A model generated the notes under the pieces. It saw only the letters and a list, made by a program, of their open reading frames with translations, was not told the origin of the DNA and ran no database searches. A stretch of 64,000 nucleotides of DNA from contig NC_083604.1 of NCBI RefSeq assembly GCF_029168945.1, positions 75,160,211-75,224,210 on the forward strand. Reading direction: 5' to 3'. Source of the stretch: Cannabis sativa (taxonomy: Eukaryota; Streptophyta; Magnoliopsida; Rosales; Cannabaceae). This document shows positions 39,046 through 51,514 of the stretch, one piece after another. Both the position numbers and the translations under genes were made by a program. Each line of letters begins with the position of its first letter. Position 1 is the stretch's first letter.

Positions 39046-39432
39046 AAATCAAATGCCATAAGAGCAAATACTTGTATGTTAAGTGAACCTCTCTTGCGTT
39101 GGTATGAACAAGTTCTTCTAGTGTTTAGATTGGATTCTCTTGTTTCCACTTGTAAGGAACCATCTATGATCTATTATTTATTAAGTAAATGTTTGTGGTT
39201 TTGTAGTGTAGTTGTTGTTGTCGTTTCTAAATAGATTAAAAGTATATCTCTTTTGGTTTGGGTCTGAATAAAGGAGGAAATATGGGAAGGGACCAAAGTT
39301 TGAAAAACACTCGGAGGAGGCCTTTAACCAAAGTTAAATGGGTTATGAAACTTAAGTATTAAAAGAGTTAACATTATAAACTTAAAACATGGAACCCACT
39401 TACAAACATAAAGTCTTTGGTCATTAAAATTT

Positions 39433-40014
39433 GAGTAATTTGCGGCAAAACCCTCACAATTATCAATTTACTTGTAAAAAATCATCCAACCTCATATTTT
39501 GGTGGGAAAACCCTCCAAAGTACTATTCCGTTTACATTTTTAAGGTGTCGTCTGTCCAGCCTTGTTAAGTCCTAATTTTGCTCACGTGGCAATAACAGGT
39601 CACTTAAAAATTATCCTATGTGGCCATATTTTACAAAATAAAAATAAAAACCTTAAGAGTAATTTGCGGCAAAACCCCCCAACTATCAATTTACTTGCAA
39701 AAAACCATCCAAAAAACTTTAAGGTTGGATGGTTTTTGCAAGTAAATTGATAGTTGAGGGAGTTTTGCCGCAAATTACTCTTAAATTTTTTTTTTATTTT
39801 AATTTTTATTTTATAAAATATGGCCACGTTAGGATAATTTTTTAGTGACCTGTCATTGCCACGTGGGCAAAATTAGGACTTAACGGGCTGGAAAGACGAC
39901 ACCTTAAAAATGTAAATGGAACAGTACTTTAGAAGGTTTGCCCACCAAAATATGAGGTTGGATGGTTTTTTGCAAGTAAATTGATAGTTGAGGGGGTTTT
40001 GCCGCAAATTACTC
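39433..40014. mobile_element. fold-back Mutator-type element with nested inverted repeat
   Basis: Termini GAGTAATTTGCGGCAAAACC and their inverse are flanked by the exact 9-bp duplication TTAAAATTT (39424-39432, 40015-40023). Nearly the whole 582 bp is two arms of about 285 bp that pair with each other. The terminal motif occurs again, inverted, around the centre (about 39656-39780), so a shorter hairpin is nested inside the larger one. Confidence 0.85.
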
Positions 40015-40213
40015 TTAAAATTTAGTTGATCAAATATTAGTTGAGTTCACATTCTCATTCCCACCAAGTGTATAACCCCCATACTAAACATATCGAGTTT
40101 TTAACTGTCACGTACGTTTTCCTATACAACCATTTGATAACTATAATAATGTTGTAAATAACTGCCGGCTATCGGTTACTTAATTTTTGTTAATGTAAAT
40201 TTTGGTTAACTAA

Positions 40214-40687
40214 GGTGGCTTTCGTAACACTTTTTTAATCAGTTTTCTGTTTTTAAAAGTGAAAAAGTGAAAATATTTCCAAAAACATGTTCTATAAAAC
40301 TGTTTTTACTTTTTAATTTTTTAATTGAGAATCAAAATTTTAAAAACAGAAAAAAAAAAAATCACTTTCAATGTTTTTTTAAACAGTTTTTTTTTTCTTA
40401 ATCAATATTTTAGACTTTGATCAGACCCGGACCCAAATCTCCCCACGGCCCTGGCACTAAACCCAGCCTCTGACCTGAACCCGAATCCGACCTCGGACCT
40501 AGACCCGACGTAAATAAAATCAAAAAATGAACATAAAAATGAACTTTACAGTTGATATTTTTGTTTTCTGTTTTTAAAATTAAACAACAAAAGTAGTTAC
40601 AGAACGTATTTTTGTTTTTTAAAAACAAAAATTTACTTTCATTTTGTGATTAAAAATTAGAAAACAAAAGTGTTACCAAACGGCACC
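40214..40687. mobile_element. probable Harbinger-type MITE
   Basis: The ends share GTAACACTTTT in inverted orientation (GGTGGCTTTCGTAACACTTT at left; AAAAGTGTTACCAAACGGCACC-like at right) and are flanked by TAA (40211-40213, 40688-40690). The 474-bp body is homopolymer-rich and non-coding. TIR divergence and the short TSD make the family call tentative. Confidence 0.55.
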
Positions 40688-40689
40688 TA

Positions 40690-41634
40690 AATAATTAGCT
40701 TTTTGTGTAATAAATTAACGCAGAATTAAAATAATAGGGATAGCAATAAATAACAAGGGCTTTTATGTGATTTTGAAGTTAAATCTTCAAAGTCTACGAG
40801 TCAATCTTATTCAGAATTTATAAATTTGTATACGGTATACAATGATACTGTTTTCATGAATAAACAATAATAATATTATTTATTTTTCTCAAGATTGGTC
40901 GTCTTTCGTTCCTTGGGCTCTGTCTCTATTTATAGGAGTCTAAGATGACAATTATTCTTTTGGGATATAATCATTCGTAGCTGCTTATAAAACGTGGATG
41001 TTTCCCACGTTTCATTTTCATGCTCATAGAATAATTATAAATAACTATTTAACTGCTATTTGTCTTTATATATAGACGGTTATGCTAACTATGCTCAATT
41101 GTTATCGCCATTTGAGTGATATCTTTCTTAAACATCTTTGGGGTAAAATACTAAGTGTTGAGTTATGATGCATATCGTAGCCTTCCTTAACTGTTTGACT
41201 GAGGTATAAGCGAGATGATCACTTCAACGCGTTAAGAGTAAGGTGAGTAAATGTTGAAGTTATTTTTATTCCTTAAACATGCTCACGAGTATGTGGATCA
41301 ATGAACTGCAAACACATACTCATAAGTATGGGGGTTAATGAGCTGCAAACACATACTTACCTGTTCTAAACAATCTTATTGTATATTATGTTTATCCCAA
41401 GATAGACCTATTTATCTCGCTGATCTCATCAGTCAATAGTTATTACTCACGTTTTGCTATTGTCTATATAGCTGCGAGTTTGAGTATTTCTATTAACTAT
41501 ACTCCCCGAGGCGAGTCAATTAAGTGTATTTAATAATATGTAACTTGAGCTGGTTCATATTCCAGTTGTGATAAACGTGTCAACTTTTAATTGCTGATTG
41601 GAATATAGGCATAACATTCTTCTTAACAATTAAC
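40690..41634. other. REM-B to REM-C spacer, unassigned
   Basis: AT-rich, with CTATTTATAGGAG near 40927-40939 and a short duplication around 41278-41365 (ACACATACT, AATGAACTGCAAAC/AATGAGCTGCAAAC). An LTR remnant is possible, but I found no paired end. Confidence 0.35.
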
Positions 41635-42195
41635 TAAGGGTGTTCATTGGACCACATCTAATATTTTTAGGCCTACCCAAGTCTGATCCAATTATATATT
41701 GGATGTTATAGTTTACTATCCAAGCCGATCCAATTAATTTCAGTCATCCTATCGATCTAACATCCATTAGATGTCGGATTGGATTGGTTTTATCTGTATT
41801 ATGTATATATCTATTAGTTTAATTTGGGTCTATCTAATATTTTAGACTTAATATTTTTTGGATCAGATCGGATCCATTCAACATGTTAGGTCCAGTTTGT
41901 ATTGGATTGGAACCATCCAATCTAAAAAAAAGAGTAAAATTTTAATGTTTATTTTTTTATATATATATTTTACTTATAATAATATAAAATTTAATTACTC
42001 ATCAAAATTAAATAAAAATACTAATTAGTTCGATTGGATGTTGGATGTATTCGATTTTTGGATACCTCATCCAACATCCGATCCGATCCATGTTGGATAT
42101 TTAAAAATAACATCCGATCTGATCCGATCACAATTAAATATCTAATATTTGGCGGTCGGTTGTTATTAGATTGGATCGATTTATGGACACCCCTA
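41635..42195. mobile_element. hAT-type MITE related to the 35451 element
   Basis: Ends TAAGGGTGTTCAT and ATGGACACCCCTA are flanked by CAATTAAC (41627-41634) and CAATTAAT (42196-42203), an 8-bp duplication with one change. Like 35451-36071 it has GGATTGGAT and GATCCGATC-type internal repeats, so the two are probably relatives. Confidence 0.75.
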
Positions 42196-42730
42196 CAATT
42201 AATGATACCCATCACAATACTCTTAAAAGCAATTTATCACTTAAACCTAGAATCCTAAACTATTAGACCATCTCTAATACAAGATGTAAATATTAGGTTA
42301 AATTTGGCAAAAAAAAATGAACAAACTTTATTATAAACTTTAAATTTAACACTGCACTAGACATAAAATTTAGTTCACTGCTTGCACGGCGAATACCAAT
42401 ACCAAAATATTTACTTCTTGTTTTATTTTTTAATCTAAAGACTCGAAGAAAAGAAAAAAAAACTTAAGATCACTTCATCGAACAATGTGATTCAACTCAA
42501 CCATTAGAACATTGTTATTGGGCATCAGTGGTGCTTAGCGTTCTTAAAATGTGTCGTCTTGGGATTTGCTAGCGATACTCCTTAAAAGCTATTATATTAA
42601 ACTATATGAGACCCGATATTTTTTTTTTTTTTTAAATGTGGGACCCGATACTTAATTAGACCAGTAGCGATATTGAGATGTAAGAAAGTGCTTGTTTGTC
42701 ACCACTGGTCGCTTCTAGCATTTCTCCAAC

Positions 42731-42731
<1 letters not shown>

Positions 42732-42769
<38 letters not shown>
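42732..42769. repeat. (ATT)n microsatellite upstream of REM-C
   Basis: About 12-13 ATT units, some 170 bp before the REM-C start codon. Confidence 0.9.
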
Positions 42770-42941
42770 CTTCTATAAAAGCTTTAAGCTCTCTAAAAAA
42801 GAAAAGAAACTTTGGGATTTACTCTTTCTCTCTCTTGGGTTTTTCGCTGTGCATTTGTCTCTGGTTCATGATCTAAATTCTAAAGTACATAAATATATTA
42901 ATATATCTAACCTTTAACCAAATAGCATTGTAGGCTGTAAC

Positions 42942-45900
42942 ATGTTTCGTGGAACCCTTGGTGCCGGTCATTTTCTCAAGATAGTCGATGAAGAGACTCT
43001 TCAAAACAGCAAGCTTGTAAGGATCATCTATAACTATAACTATATTTTTGTGTTTTTTCCCACTAAAGATTTAATTTTTCTGTTTGGGATTCTCACATTT
43101 TAGCCTCTAATGATCAGACCCCAAGTAACCACATGTTAAATGTATATCTTTTTTATGTACAGATGGTCTCATCATTTCATGCCTTTTGTTCTTTTTTGGG
43201 AAAAGGGTTACTTGTTACCTAAGAACGTATCTTGTTTGTGTTATTGGTCAAAAGGGTTTTAGTATCTGGACCCGTTCTTTCTCATGCCTTTTATTCTTTT
43301 TAGAAAAAATGGTTACTTCCCCTTTCAAAAAAAAGAAAAAGAAAAAGGGTTGCTTGCTACCTAAGAACGTACTTGTTTGTTTGTGATATTGCTTAACACC
43401 CCATGCTCATGTGTGGGTATCCCTTATTATAAACTAAGTTGAATTTGGAAAATCATAGATTTATTTACATACTTAGTCTGAGCCTCTGAGGCATATTCTT
43501 TTTATTTTGCAGCTCATTCCTGACATATTTACAAGGAAACATGGTGAAGCCCTATTTGATTGGGTGTTGGTTAAGCCTCCATGTGGTTCGAAATGGAAAA
43601 TGGAGTTGGCAAAAGAAGACAACTATATTTGGTTAGAGAAGGGTTGGTCAAATTTTGCAAAGCATTATGCCATAAAGAGTGGCTTTGTTATAAACTTTAA
43701 ATATGAAGGGAATTCTGAATTTAATGTTGCCATATATGATTTAAGTTTATTTGAGATAGACTATCCCTCTGTTCCTATCAGTTTGGTTGGGTCTAATATT
43801 GGTGATGATTCAGTTGAAAAATCTTCAATGCCAAGTTCTAGGCCTCAAAAGAAAATGAGAACTATGCCAACAGCTAACTTTCAAAGCAATCCACCTGGGC
43901 AAAATCTCGAGTCCAAAACAGAAGGCATGAAGTGATTTTACTTTGGAACTTGATATTCTTTTTCTTTAATATATAGCTTTAACAAGATTTGTTGTGATAG
44001 ACAACAACCTCAGCCAGCAAACAAACAATAATCAACACACCAGAAATGAATTAATGAGTTGCAGAAAATATAATAACAGAATTTAAAGAACACAATCAAG
44101 ATTATAGAGGTTCGAACTTCCTTCACAAAGTGAAGAGCCTAGTCCTCTTTGAACTCCCTTAGAATTAGTCTTTATTATGAATCAAATGGCAAGATTACAC
44201 TATGTTTAGTTGTACAAATTACAGAACATAGAGATGATGAGTTATTCCCCTTGTTTAGCTTTAATCCTGAAGCTTGAACACCTTGAAACCACCTGAAGCT
44301 TGAACTTGCTTCCCTTGGTCTCTAACCCTTCTGTTCTTCAATGCTTCATAAGTTTCCCTCTCTAAAACAAGTAATCCTCCTCACCATACATCATTCTCTC
44401 TCTATCTCTCTATCTTATCTGCTACCTCTTTTAAAACAGAAAAGAATAGAACTATATATAGGCAGCACCACATCAGGTTTTGCCATTACAAGAATAACTG
44501 AAAAAACCTAACTAAACTAACACATGCTGATGTGTCAAGTCCTCACTTGCCATGTCGTCATTCCTTTTACTTAATTGGTTTTATTCAGGACTGAAATAAA
44601 CAACAAATTCCACCTCAGTACTTAATAAAACCAATCTAAAGAAAAACTTCTCCTAAGATCATTGTTCAGTCCACCTACTGACTTAACCCTCTTCTATGCC
44701 TAGCAATTCCAAACAATGTTGGAATTTGCTAAGTGTAACTGGTTTAGTACCCATGTCAGCAGGATTTTCTTCACTTGGTACCTTATCAATGTTGATTTGT
44801 TCTTAAGTAACTTTCTCCCTTATGAAATGGTACCTTACTTCAATATGTTTTGTTCTATCATGAAATACTGGGTTCTTACACAAGTATAATGCACTTTGGC
44901 TATCTGTATAGACAGTAGCTTTTCCTTTGAACAGATTCATCTCTTCTAGCAAACCTTGTATCCATAACCCTTCCTTAATTGCCTCTGTTGCAGCTATATA
45001 CTCAGATTCAGTGGAAGATAAGGCTACCACAGGTTGAATCTGAGATTTCCAACTTACACAATTGCCTGAAATGAGAAATGTGTAAGCTGTAGTAGACTTC
45101 CTTGAGTCTTTATCCCCTGCAAAATCTGCATCCACAAAGCCTTCCACCTGAATTTTGTCTTGGTTTTTCTTGAAGCATAAACCAACCTTGGTAGTGATGT
45201 TGATGTACCTGAGCATCCATTTCATTGCAGCCCAATGGAGTTTCCCAGGATTTCCCATGTATTTGCTCAGCACACTTGCTGCATATGCTAGGTCTGGTCT
45301 TGTACAGACCATAGCATACATCACAGATCCCATAGCATTTGAGTATGGTATTTCTTCCATCTCTTGCCTTTCTTTATCAGTATTAGGAGACTGTTTATTA
45401 GATAGTTGAAACTGACTTGACAGTGACATTGTTGCCTTCTTAGAACCATTCATTTGGAATTTTTCAATTACCTTTTCCAAATAATCCTTTTGACTGAGAA
45501 ATAACAGATTTTTGCTCCTATCTCTCTTGATGTTAATTCCCAGAATTTTACTTGCAGTCCCTAAATCTTTGTCAAACTCAGATTTCAGAATTTCCTTCAT
45601 TCCTTCAACCTTTTTCTTTTCTTTGCTAATCAGTAGCATATCATCTACATAGAGTAGAAGGTATTCAGCTTGTAATATTTCAGTGCCTTTGTAGTACAAG
45701 CATGTATCATGCATGCTCCTTGTGAATCCATGTTGTGTAATGAAGCTATTGAATCTTTTATTCCATTGTCTTGGAGCTTGTTTTAACCCATACAAGGATT
45801 TCTTCAAGAGACACACATGATCATTTTTGCCTTTTTCTTTGTAACCTTCGGGTTGTTCCATGTAGATAGTCTCTTCTAAGTCTCCATGCAAGAATGCAGT

Positions 45901-48900
45901 GGTTACATCCATTTGCTCCAATTCTAAATCAAACTGAGTAACCAAGGCCAACATTATCCTTATTGTCTTGTATTTCACAACTGGTGCAAAGATTTCATTA
46001 AAATCAATTCCTTCTTTTTGACTAAAACCTTTTGCCATGAGTCTAGCCTTAAACCTTGGCATTTCATCATCTCTAAAACCTGGTTTGTGCTTGAAAATCC
46101 ACTTGCAACTGATCACCCTTTTTCCTTTTGGTCTTGGAACCACTATCCAAGTCTTGTTCTTTTTCAATGACCCCATCTCATTATCCATAGCCTTGTTCCA
46201 ATGCTTTGCTTCTTTACTTGAAATAGCTTCTAAATAGGTCTTTGGCTCAGTTTTTACAAGTTCTGTAGCTGTGACAAAAGCATATGCCAGCATATCTGTG
46301 AAAGCAGAAAATCCATATCTTTGAGTAGGTTTTGAAACCCTCCTATCTCTATCTCTAACCAATTGGTAGTCTTGAGGATCTGTTACATCTTCCTGATCAG
46401 GTTCCACCTGATCTATATTTCCAATTTGTCCCTCAGTATTTGTAACTTCCACCTGATCAGTGCCTTGATCATTTCCAGTTTCTCTCATTTCTTCTTCATT
46501 GATTTGTATCTGATTTTCAATGCTACCTGCAGGGTTAGTCTTATTTCCTGCATTGTCATGGTTAGTAGTTTTCAAGCAAGGAAATACATCTTCTTTAAAT
46601 ATAACATCCCTACTATTTATTGTTTTGAAACCTCTTTCATTGTTGAGCCAAACTCTATAACCTTTAACACCTTGAGGATAACCTAGAAATACAGTTTTTA
46701 TTGATCTAGGTTCTAACTTACCCTCACTTTGGTGCACATAAGCCATGCATCCAAAATACTCTCAAATTAGATAAATCAGGAGGTTTACCTGTCCATTTAT
46801 GCTCAGGTGTCATGAGGTTGATAGCTGTTGAAGGACTTCTATTGATCAAATAGGCTGCTGTCATCAAGGCTTCTCCCCAAAATGTTTTTGGAAGACCTGA
46901 GCTGAACATCATGCATCTCACCTTGTTCAGCAATGTTCTATTCATTCTCTCAGCTACCCCATTTTGTTGAGGAGTGATCCTTACAGTTCTGTGTCTTTGT
47001 ATACCATGGTTCCTACAAAAATCATCAAACTCTCCACTACAAAACTCAAGACCATTGTCAGTTCTTAAGGTCTTAATTTTTCTTTCTGTTAGGTTTTCAA
47101 TTAACAGTTTCCATTGTTTAAACTTTTCTAAAGCTTGATTTTTGGTTTTCAATAAAAACACCCAAACTTTTCTAGAGAAATCATCAACAATAGAGAGAAA
47201 GTAAGAGTTACCCCCATGTGTAGACACTTTTTCTGGCCCCCACAAATCTGCATGGATGTAATCCAAAATTCCTTTGGAACAATGCTTGCCAACACTAAAA
47301 CTCAACCTGTGTTGTTTTCCCAAAATGCAGCTTTCACAGAAATCAACCTTGCTGATTTTGTCCTTCCCAAGCAGGCCTTGATCATGGATTACTTTGAGTC
47401 CCTTCTCACTAATATGCCCAAGCCTTCTATGCCATAATATGGCATTAGAATCTTCATCACTTGTAGCTACAGATGCATCTCCAGTCACTGTATTACCAAT
47501 TAGGTAGTAGAGTCCATGTCTCTTTTCTCCTTTTATAACCACCATTGAACCTTTGCTTATCTTCATTATGCCAGATTCAATCTTGTTTGTATAACCTGCA
47601 TCATCAAGGGTTCCAACAGAGATTAGATTTTTAGTTAGATTAGGCACATACCTCACATCTTTGAGAATTCGAATTGCTCCATCAAACATCTTGAAATGAG
47701 CATTTCCTATGCCTTCTACACTACATGTATTGCTGTCTCCAAGAACTACTTTTCCACCACTTGTTTTCTTGAAATTTCTAAGTAGTTGCTTGTTGTATGT
47801 CATGTGGAATGTGCATCCAGAATCTAAGATCCAATTTTCATTTTGGATGTGAGAAGCAGCTAGCAAAACTTCTCCAGAATCATATCCATCACCATAGTTT
47901 GCTGAATCTTGGGATTCAAATTTGCTGTTGGAGCTATGATGATAGTTCTTTTTGTTCTTATGATTCTGACTTCTGTTCTTGTTAAAGTAACAGTCTCTTT
48001 TGTAATGTCCCAACTTTCCACATGTATAGCACCCCTTTACATCCTTGTTTGAGTCTTTGCTAGAATCCCTTGAGTTTGATCTTCCATGGTTTCTTGAATG
48101 GTTGTTGTTCTTATTCTGATTGTAAGATCTTTGTGGTTGTCTTCCTCTTGTGAAATTCACTTCACCATTCAATCTTGATAGTTTCCCATTGTTCTTCAAA
48201 GATAGTTCCTTTGAATATATGGCACCAACGATTTCATCCATCACCAATGTGTCCTTTGCATATAAAATTGTATCTCTGAATTGTTCATATTGCTGAGGTA
48301 GTGAATTGAGAAGATAAATTGCTTGATCCTCCTCCTCAATTTCCACATTTAAACTGCAAAGATCAGAAAGAAGTTTAGTGAATTCATTAAGATTATCATC
48401 AATAGATTTACCTTCATCCATTTTAAAACCATAGAATTTTTGTTTCAAATAAACCCTGCTGGGTAGAGTTTTTGTCATGTAGGTTTGTTCAAGCTTTTCC
48501 CACATTGCAGCAGCTGTCTTCTCTCTAACCACTTTTCTCAAAATCTCATCTTCAAGGCTCAACACTATAGTGTTTCTTGCCTTTTTCAGGATCTCTTCCT
48601 TCTTGGATTTCTCCAATGTTTCAGACATTTTGTCTTCTCCCTTGAGAGCTTCATCTAATCCCATGTTTCCAAGATGAGCTTTCATCTTTTCTCTCCACAA
48701 ATAGAAGTCATTCTTGCCATTGAACTTCTCAATGTCTATCTTTGTTGTAGACATCTTTCTTGGTCACTTTCAATCTGAATCTTGAGGTTCTTGCTGCTGT
48801 AATTCAAAACAGTAATCAAAACACTTTTTCTTCTCTGTCAAATTCTGCAGGTTTCTTGATTGTTGCTTAGCCGATCCTTCTCTTGAATCCTAGCTCTGAT

Positions 48901-50151
48901 ACCATTTGTTGTGTTAGACAACAACCTCAGCCAGCAAACAAACAATAATCAACACACCAGAAATGAATTAATGAATTGCAGAAAGTATAATAACAGAATT
49001 TAAAGAACACAATCAAGATTATAGAGGTTCGAACTTCCTTCACAAAGTGAAGAGCCTAGTCCTCTTTGAACTCCCTTAGGATTAGTCTTTATTATGAATC
49101 AAATGGCAAGATTACACTATGTTTAGTTGTACAAATTACAGAACATAGAGATGATGAGTTATTCCCCTTGTTTAGCTTTAATCCTGAAGCTTGAACACCT
49201 TGAAACCACCTGAAGCTTGAACTTGCTTCCCTTGGTCTCTAACCCTTCTGTTCTTCAATGCTTCATAAGTTTCCCTCTCTAAAACAAGTAATCTTCCTCA
49301 CCATACATCATTCTCTCTCTATCTCTCTATCTTATCTGCTACCTCTTTTAAAACAGAAAAGAATAGAACTATATATAGGCAGCACCACATCAGGTTTTGC
49401 CATTACAAGAATAACTGAAAAAACCTAACTAAACTAACACATGCTGATGTGTCAAGTCCTCACTTGCCATGTCATCATTCCTTTTACTTAATTGGTTTTA
49501 TTCAGGACTGAAATAAACAACAAGATTCTTATAATGTTATGTATTTCACATTTTCGGATGATCTTTCTATAATGTGTTTGTTTCAGGAGAAAACAATTCT
49601 AGATTCCAAAAGTTGCCTGCTACAACAAGAAAGGAGAGATATGAGATTTTTAAAAGAATGAAAATAATGAGCGAATATGAAGAAGCTAAGGCTCTTAAGC
49701 TGATTAGCGATTTCAAAACGACACGTCCATTTTTCAAGGTTATAATGCAAGAATACTATGGTCAGCAACTGGTAAGCTTCAGTCTGTTTTAACACTTCCT
49801 ATACCAATACTACTTTTGGAATGTTTATCAAATGATAGAGCTATAAAACTATGCTTAACACGTGTTACTCTTTTTAATTTTCGGATGGTTTCCCACAGGT
49901 CATGCTAACTTCCTTTTATTTTTTGTTCATACTATTTATACTTACAGTCTAAACTGTTTGGATAATTGTATGCTGTGGTCATTGGTTACAAGTTACTATA
50001 TACTATGCTTAGTTAATTGCCAGCTGAACTTCTAAAATGATTGGCTCGGGATTGGGTTAGTTTTTCCAGTTAGGATTAGATACTCATAGTAACCTATAAA
50101 TAGCTTTTATAGTCCTTTGTTCGTTAGGTCTAATCTACTTTGTAAAGCAGA

Positions 50152-50191
<40 letters not shown>

Positions 50192-51410
50192 GTTCTCCTC
50201 TGTTTAGTCTTGAAACTCTTTACTGTTCTAGAGTTAGAACTACTTGTAACTCTCTGTAAACTGTTGGTAATTAATGAAGATAATGATGGCTGTTGTTCAG
50301 CCGAGATGTAGGACATTGTACATGGCTCGAACTCGTTAAATCCTGGTGTTATTTCTCCTTGGTTTGCCTTAATCTTTTCTCTACTCTTAAGAGATTTCTC
50401 TACACTTTTGATAATTTTATGTTGTGGTAATTCTTCTTTATGTTTCTGTAGAACTTGCCAGTAGAGTTCGCAACGAGTAATGACTATCAGCCATGTGATG
50501 ATACAATACCCCTTCAAGTCTCATATGGGGATGGAATGAATAGTAGTCCTTGGCATGCGGGCTACAAGACCTGGGATGTGGAGTACAAGTTTGAAGTGTA
50601 TAATGGAGTACCAACACCCACATTCCAGGCAGGTTGGCCAGCATTTGTTCAGGACAATAATCTGAAAGTAGGCGATGTTTGTGTGTTTGTTCTGCTCAGG
50701 GAGATGTACATTGCATTTAACGTTTTAATTTTTCGAGTTGGTACAAATTTCTTCAAGTCTCTAGGTAAACAAACAAGCGTTATTGTATGTTCTTTACTAC
50801 ATACTCTTGCTTTTCCCATTTAACATTTCTTAGGTGCAAATCTTGTCAGAGCCCAAGGAATATTGCATGGTGGGTGGAAGAACATTTTTGGTTCGCAACA
50901 GAGGTGAATTCAGCGAGGACAGTTCATGTCCGAACCAGCAAGTGTTCATTGAAAAATCTAGGCTTATTGAAAGGGCTCTATTTAAATCGAAAAATCATTT
51001 CTTCTCGGTTGTTATAGAACCATCACTTCTTGGTTCGGGTCGTAGTTTGGTAAGTTTGTTTCTTACTTAACTGCAGCCACATTTTCTTTGCTTTGGGTTT
51101 TGACCATTGTAAAGTAAGCGCTATTTTTCTTGTACATTTTCAGACTATACCGCTGTACTTTGCGAAGGATTACCTTAAAAATGAGGGAATTGTCATTCTT
51201 TTGACAGACAGAAGATATTGTTCTGTTCAATTTGAACTAAAGAACAAAAACAATAGCAAAATGAGAGCTGTATTTAGTGGTGGTTGGAAAGACTTTACCA
51301 AGGACAATTATTTGCAAGTTAACGATGTCTGCATTTTCGAGTTTCTTAAGGGATCTGCTAATGTTTTTAAAGTTACCATTCACCGTGCTGAAGAATATGC
51401 ATCCGACTAA
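42942..51410 (+). CDS. REM-C: VRN1-like protein with three B3 domains, copia element in intron 2
   Basis: Exons 42942-43016, 43513-43924, 49587-49771, 50452-50764, 50850-51049 and 51144-51410 join in frame to 483 residues. B3-1 (GHFLKIV, then LIPDIF, GSKWKMEL, FKYEGNSEF), B3-2 (PFFKVIMQEYY, then NLPVEF) and B3-3 (HFFSVVIEPSL, then IPLYFAKDYL, DVCIFEFL) are recognisable. B3-2 is the most diverged: the segment after NLPVEF is unlike its paralogues. Intron 2 starts with the same GC donor (43925) as the other two and has grown from about 124 bp to 5.7 kb by the copia insertion. Intron 3 carries another LTR-like insertion. The frame stops at 51408 inside exon 6, before the position of the paralogues' last splice donor, so the short C-terminal tail is lost. 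Expression is uncertain because of the long intron and antisense LTR promoters. Confidence 0.8.
43985..43989. repeat. copia target-site duplication (left)
   Basis: AGATT, repeated exactly at 49523-49527. The 5-bp length fits a Ty1/copia integrase. Confidence 0.9.
43990..44605 (-). repeat. copia 3' LTR
   Basis: 616 bp, TGTTG...CAACA. A TATATATAGG string near 44452-44461 lies within the LTR. A purine-rich stretch (GAGGTGG on the minus strand) directly adjoins it at 44606-44620 as the likely polypurine tract. Confidence 0.93.
44682..48754 (-). pseudogene. copia gag-pol polyprotein, frameshifted and with a premature stop
   Basis: The first part (48754 to 46724) starts MSTTKIDIEKFNGKNDF and carries gag, a CCHC knuckle (CYTCGKLGHYKRDC), the protease motif LDSGCTFHM, the integrase HHCC region and the DDE core with HADLWGP and LRTDNG. 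The second part (46746 to 44803) carries the end of the integrase, RT with LLYVDDMLLIS, and RNase H with VDADFAGD and ALSSTESEY. A one-base length change in a T run near 46755, after the DDE core, separates the two frames. The second part ends in TAA at 44803-44805. The same frame then continues with conserved-looking residues (NPADMGTK) to a later stop near 44685, so TAA is a nonsense change removing about 40 residues. Confidence 0.9.
48893..48904 (-). other. copia primer-binding site (tRNA-iMet)
   Basis: TGGTATCAGAGC on the minus strand, two bases after the 5' LTR. It is complementary to the 3' end of plant initiator tRNA-Met, the standard copia primer. Confidence 0.93.
48907..49522 (-). 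repeat. copia 5' LTR
   Basis: 616 bp, equal in length to the other LTR, with six visible substitutions and no indel. As the 5' LTR of a minus-strand element, its promoter would fire toward REM-C exon 2 in antisense. Confidence 0.93.
49960..50400 (+). repeat. LTR-like insertion in REM-C intron 3
   Basis: A CCTATAAATAGC box near 50093-50104 is followed by a T-rich leader, a (GT)n(GA)n tract (50150-50191) and the string CTCGAACTCGTTAAATCCTGGTG near 50325-50347, of the type found at the R/U5 end of plant LTRs. Exact ends and target duplication could not be fixed. It may be a solo LTR or a small TRIM. Confidence 0.45.
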
Positions 51411-51514
51411 AATCTCTAAGGTTATTGACTTATTACATTCAATTTTGATTTTGACATTATGAAGTTATGTAGTGTTTTTTGGTTTGTTACTAACATAAAT
51501 TGATGTCTGTGCAG

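Larger units (their letters stand above)
43990..49522 (-). mobile_element. Ty1/copia LTR retrotransposon, full-length, disabled
   Basis: The element is 5533 bp. Two 616-bp LTRs begin TGTTG and end CAACA and are flanked by AGATT. By eye the LTRs differ at only six positions (about 1%), so the insertion is recent on a plant time scale. The internal region encodes gag, protease, integrase, RT and RNase H in copia order on the minus strand, opposite to REM-C. The frame is broken in the integrase and again near the C-terminus, so the copy cannot make a complete polyprotein. It may still be mobilised in trans, because LTRs and primer-binding site look intact. Confidence 0.95.
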
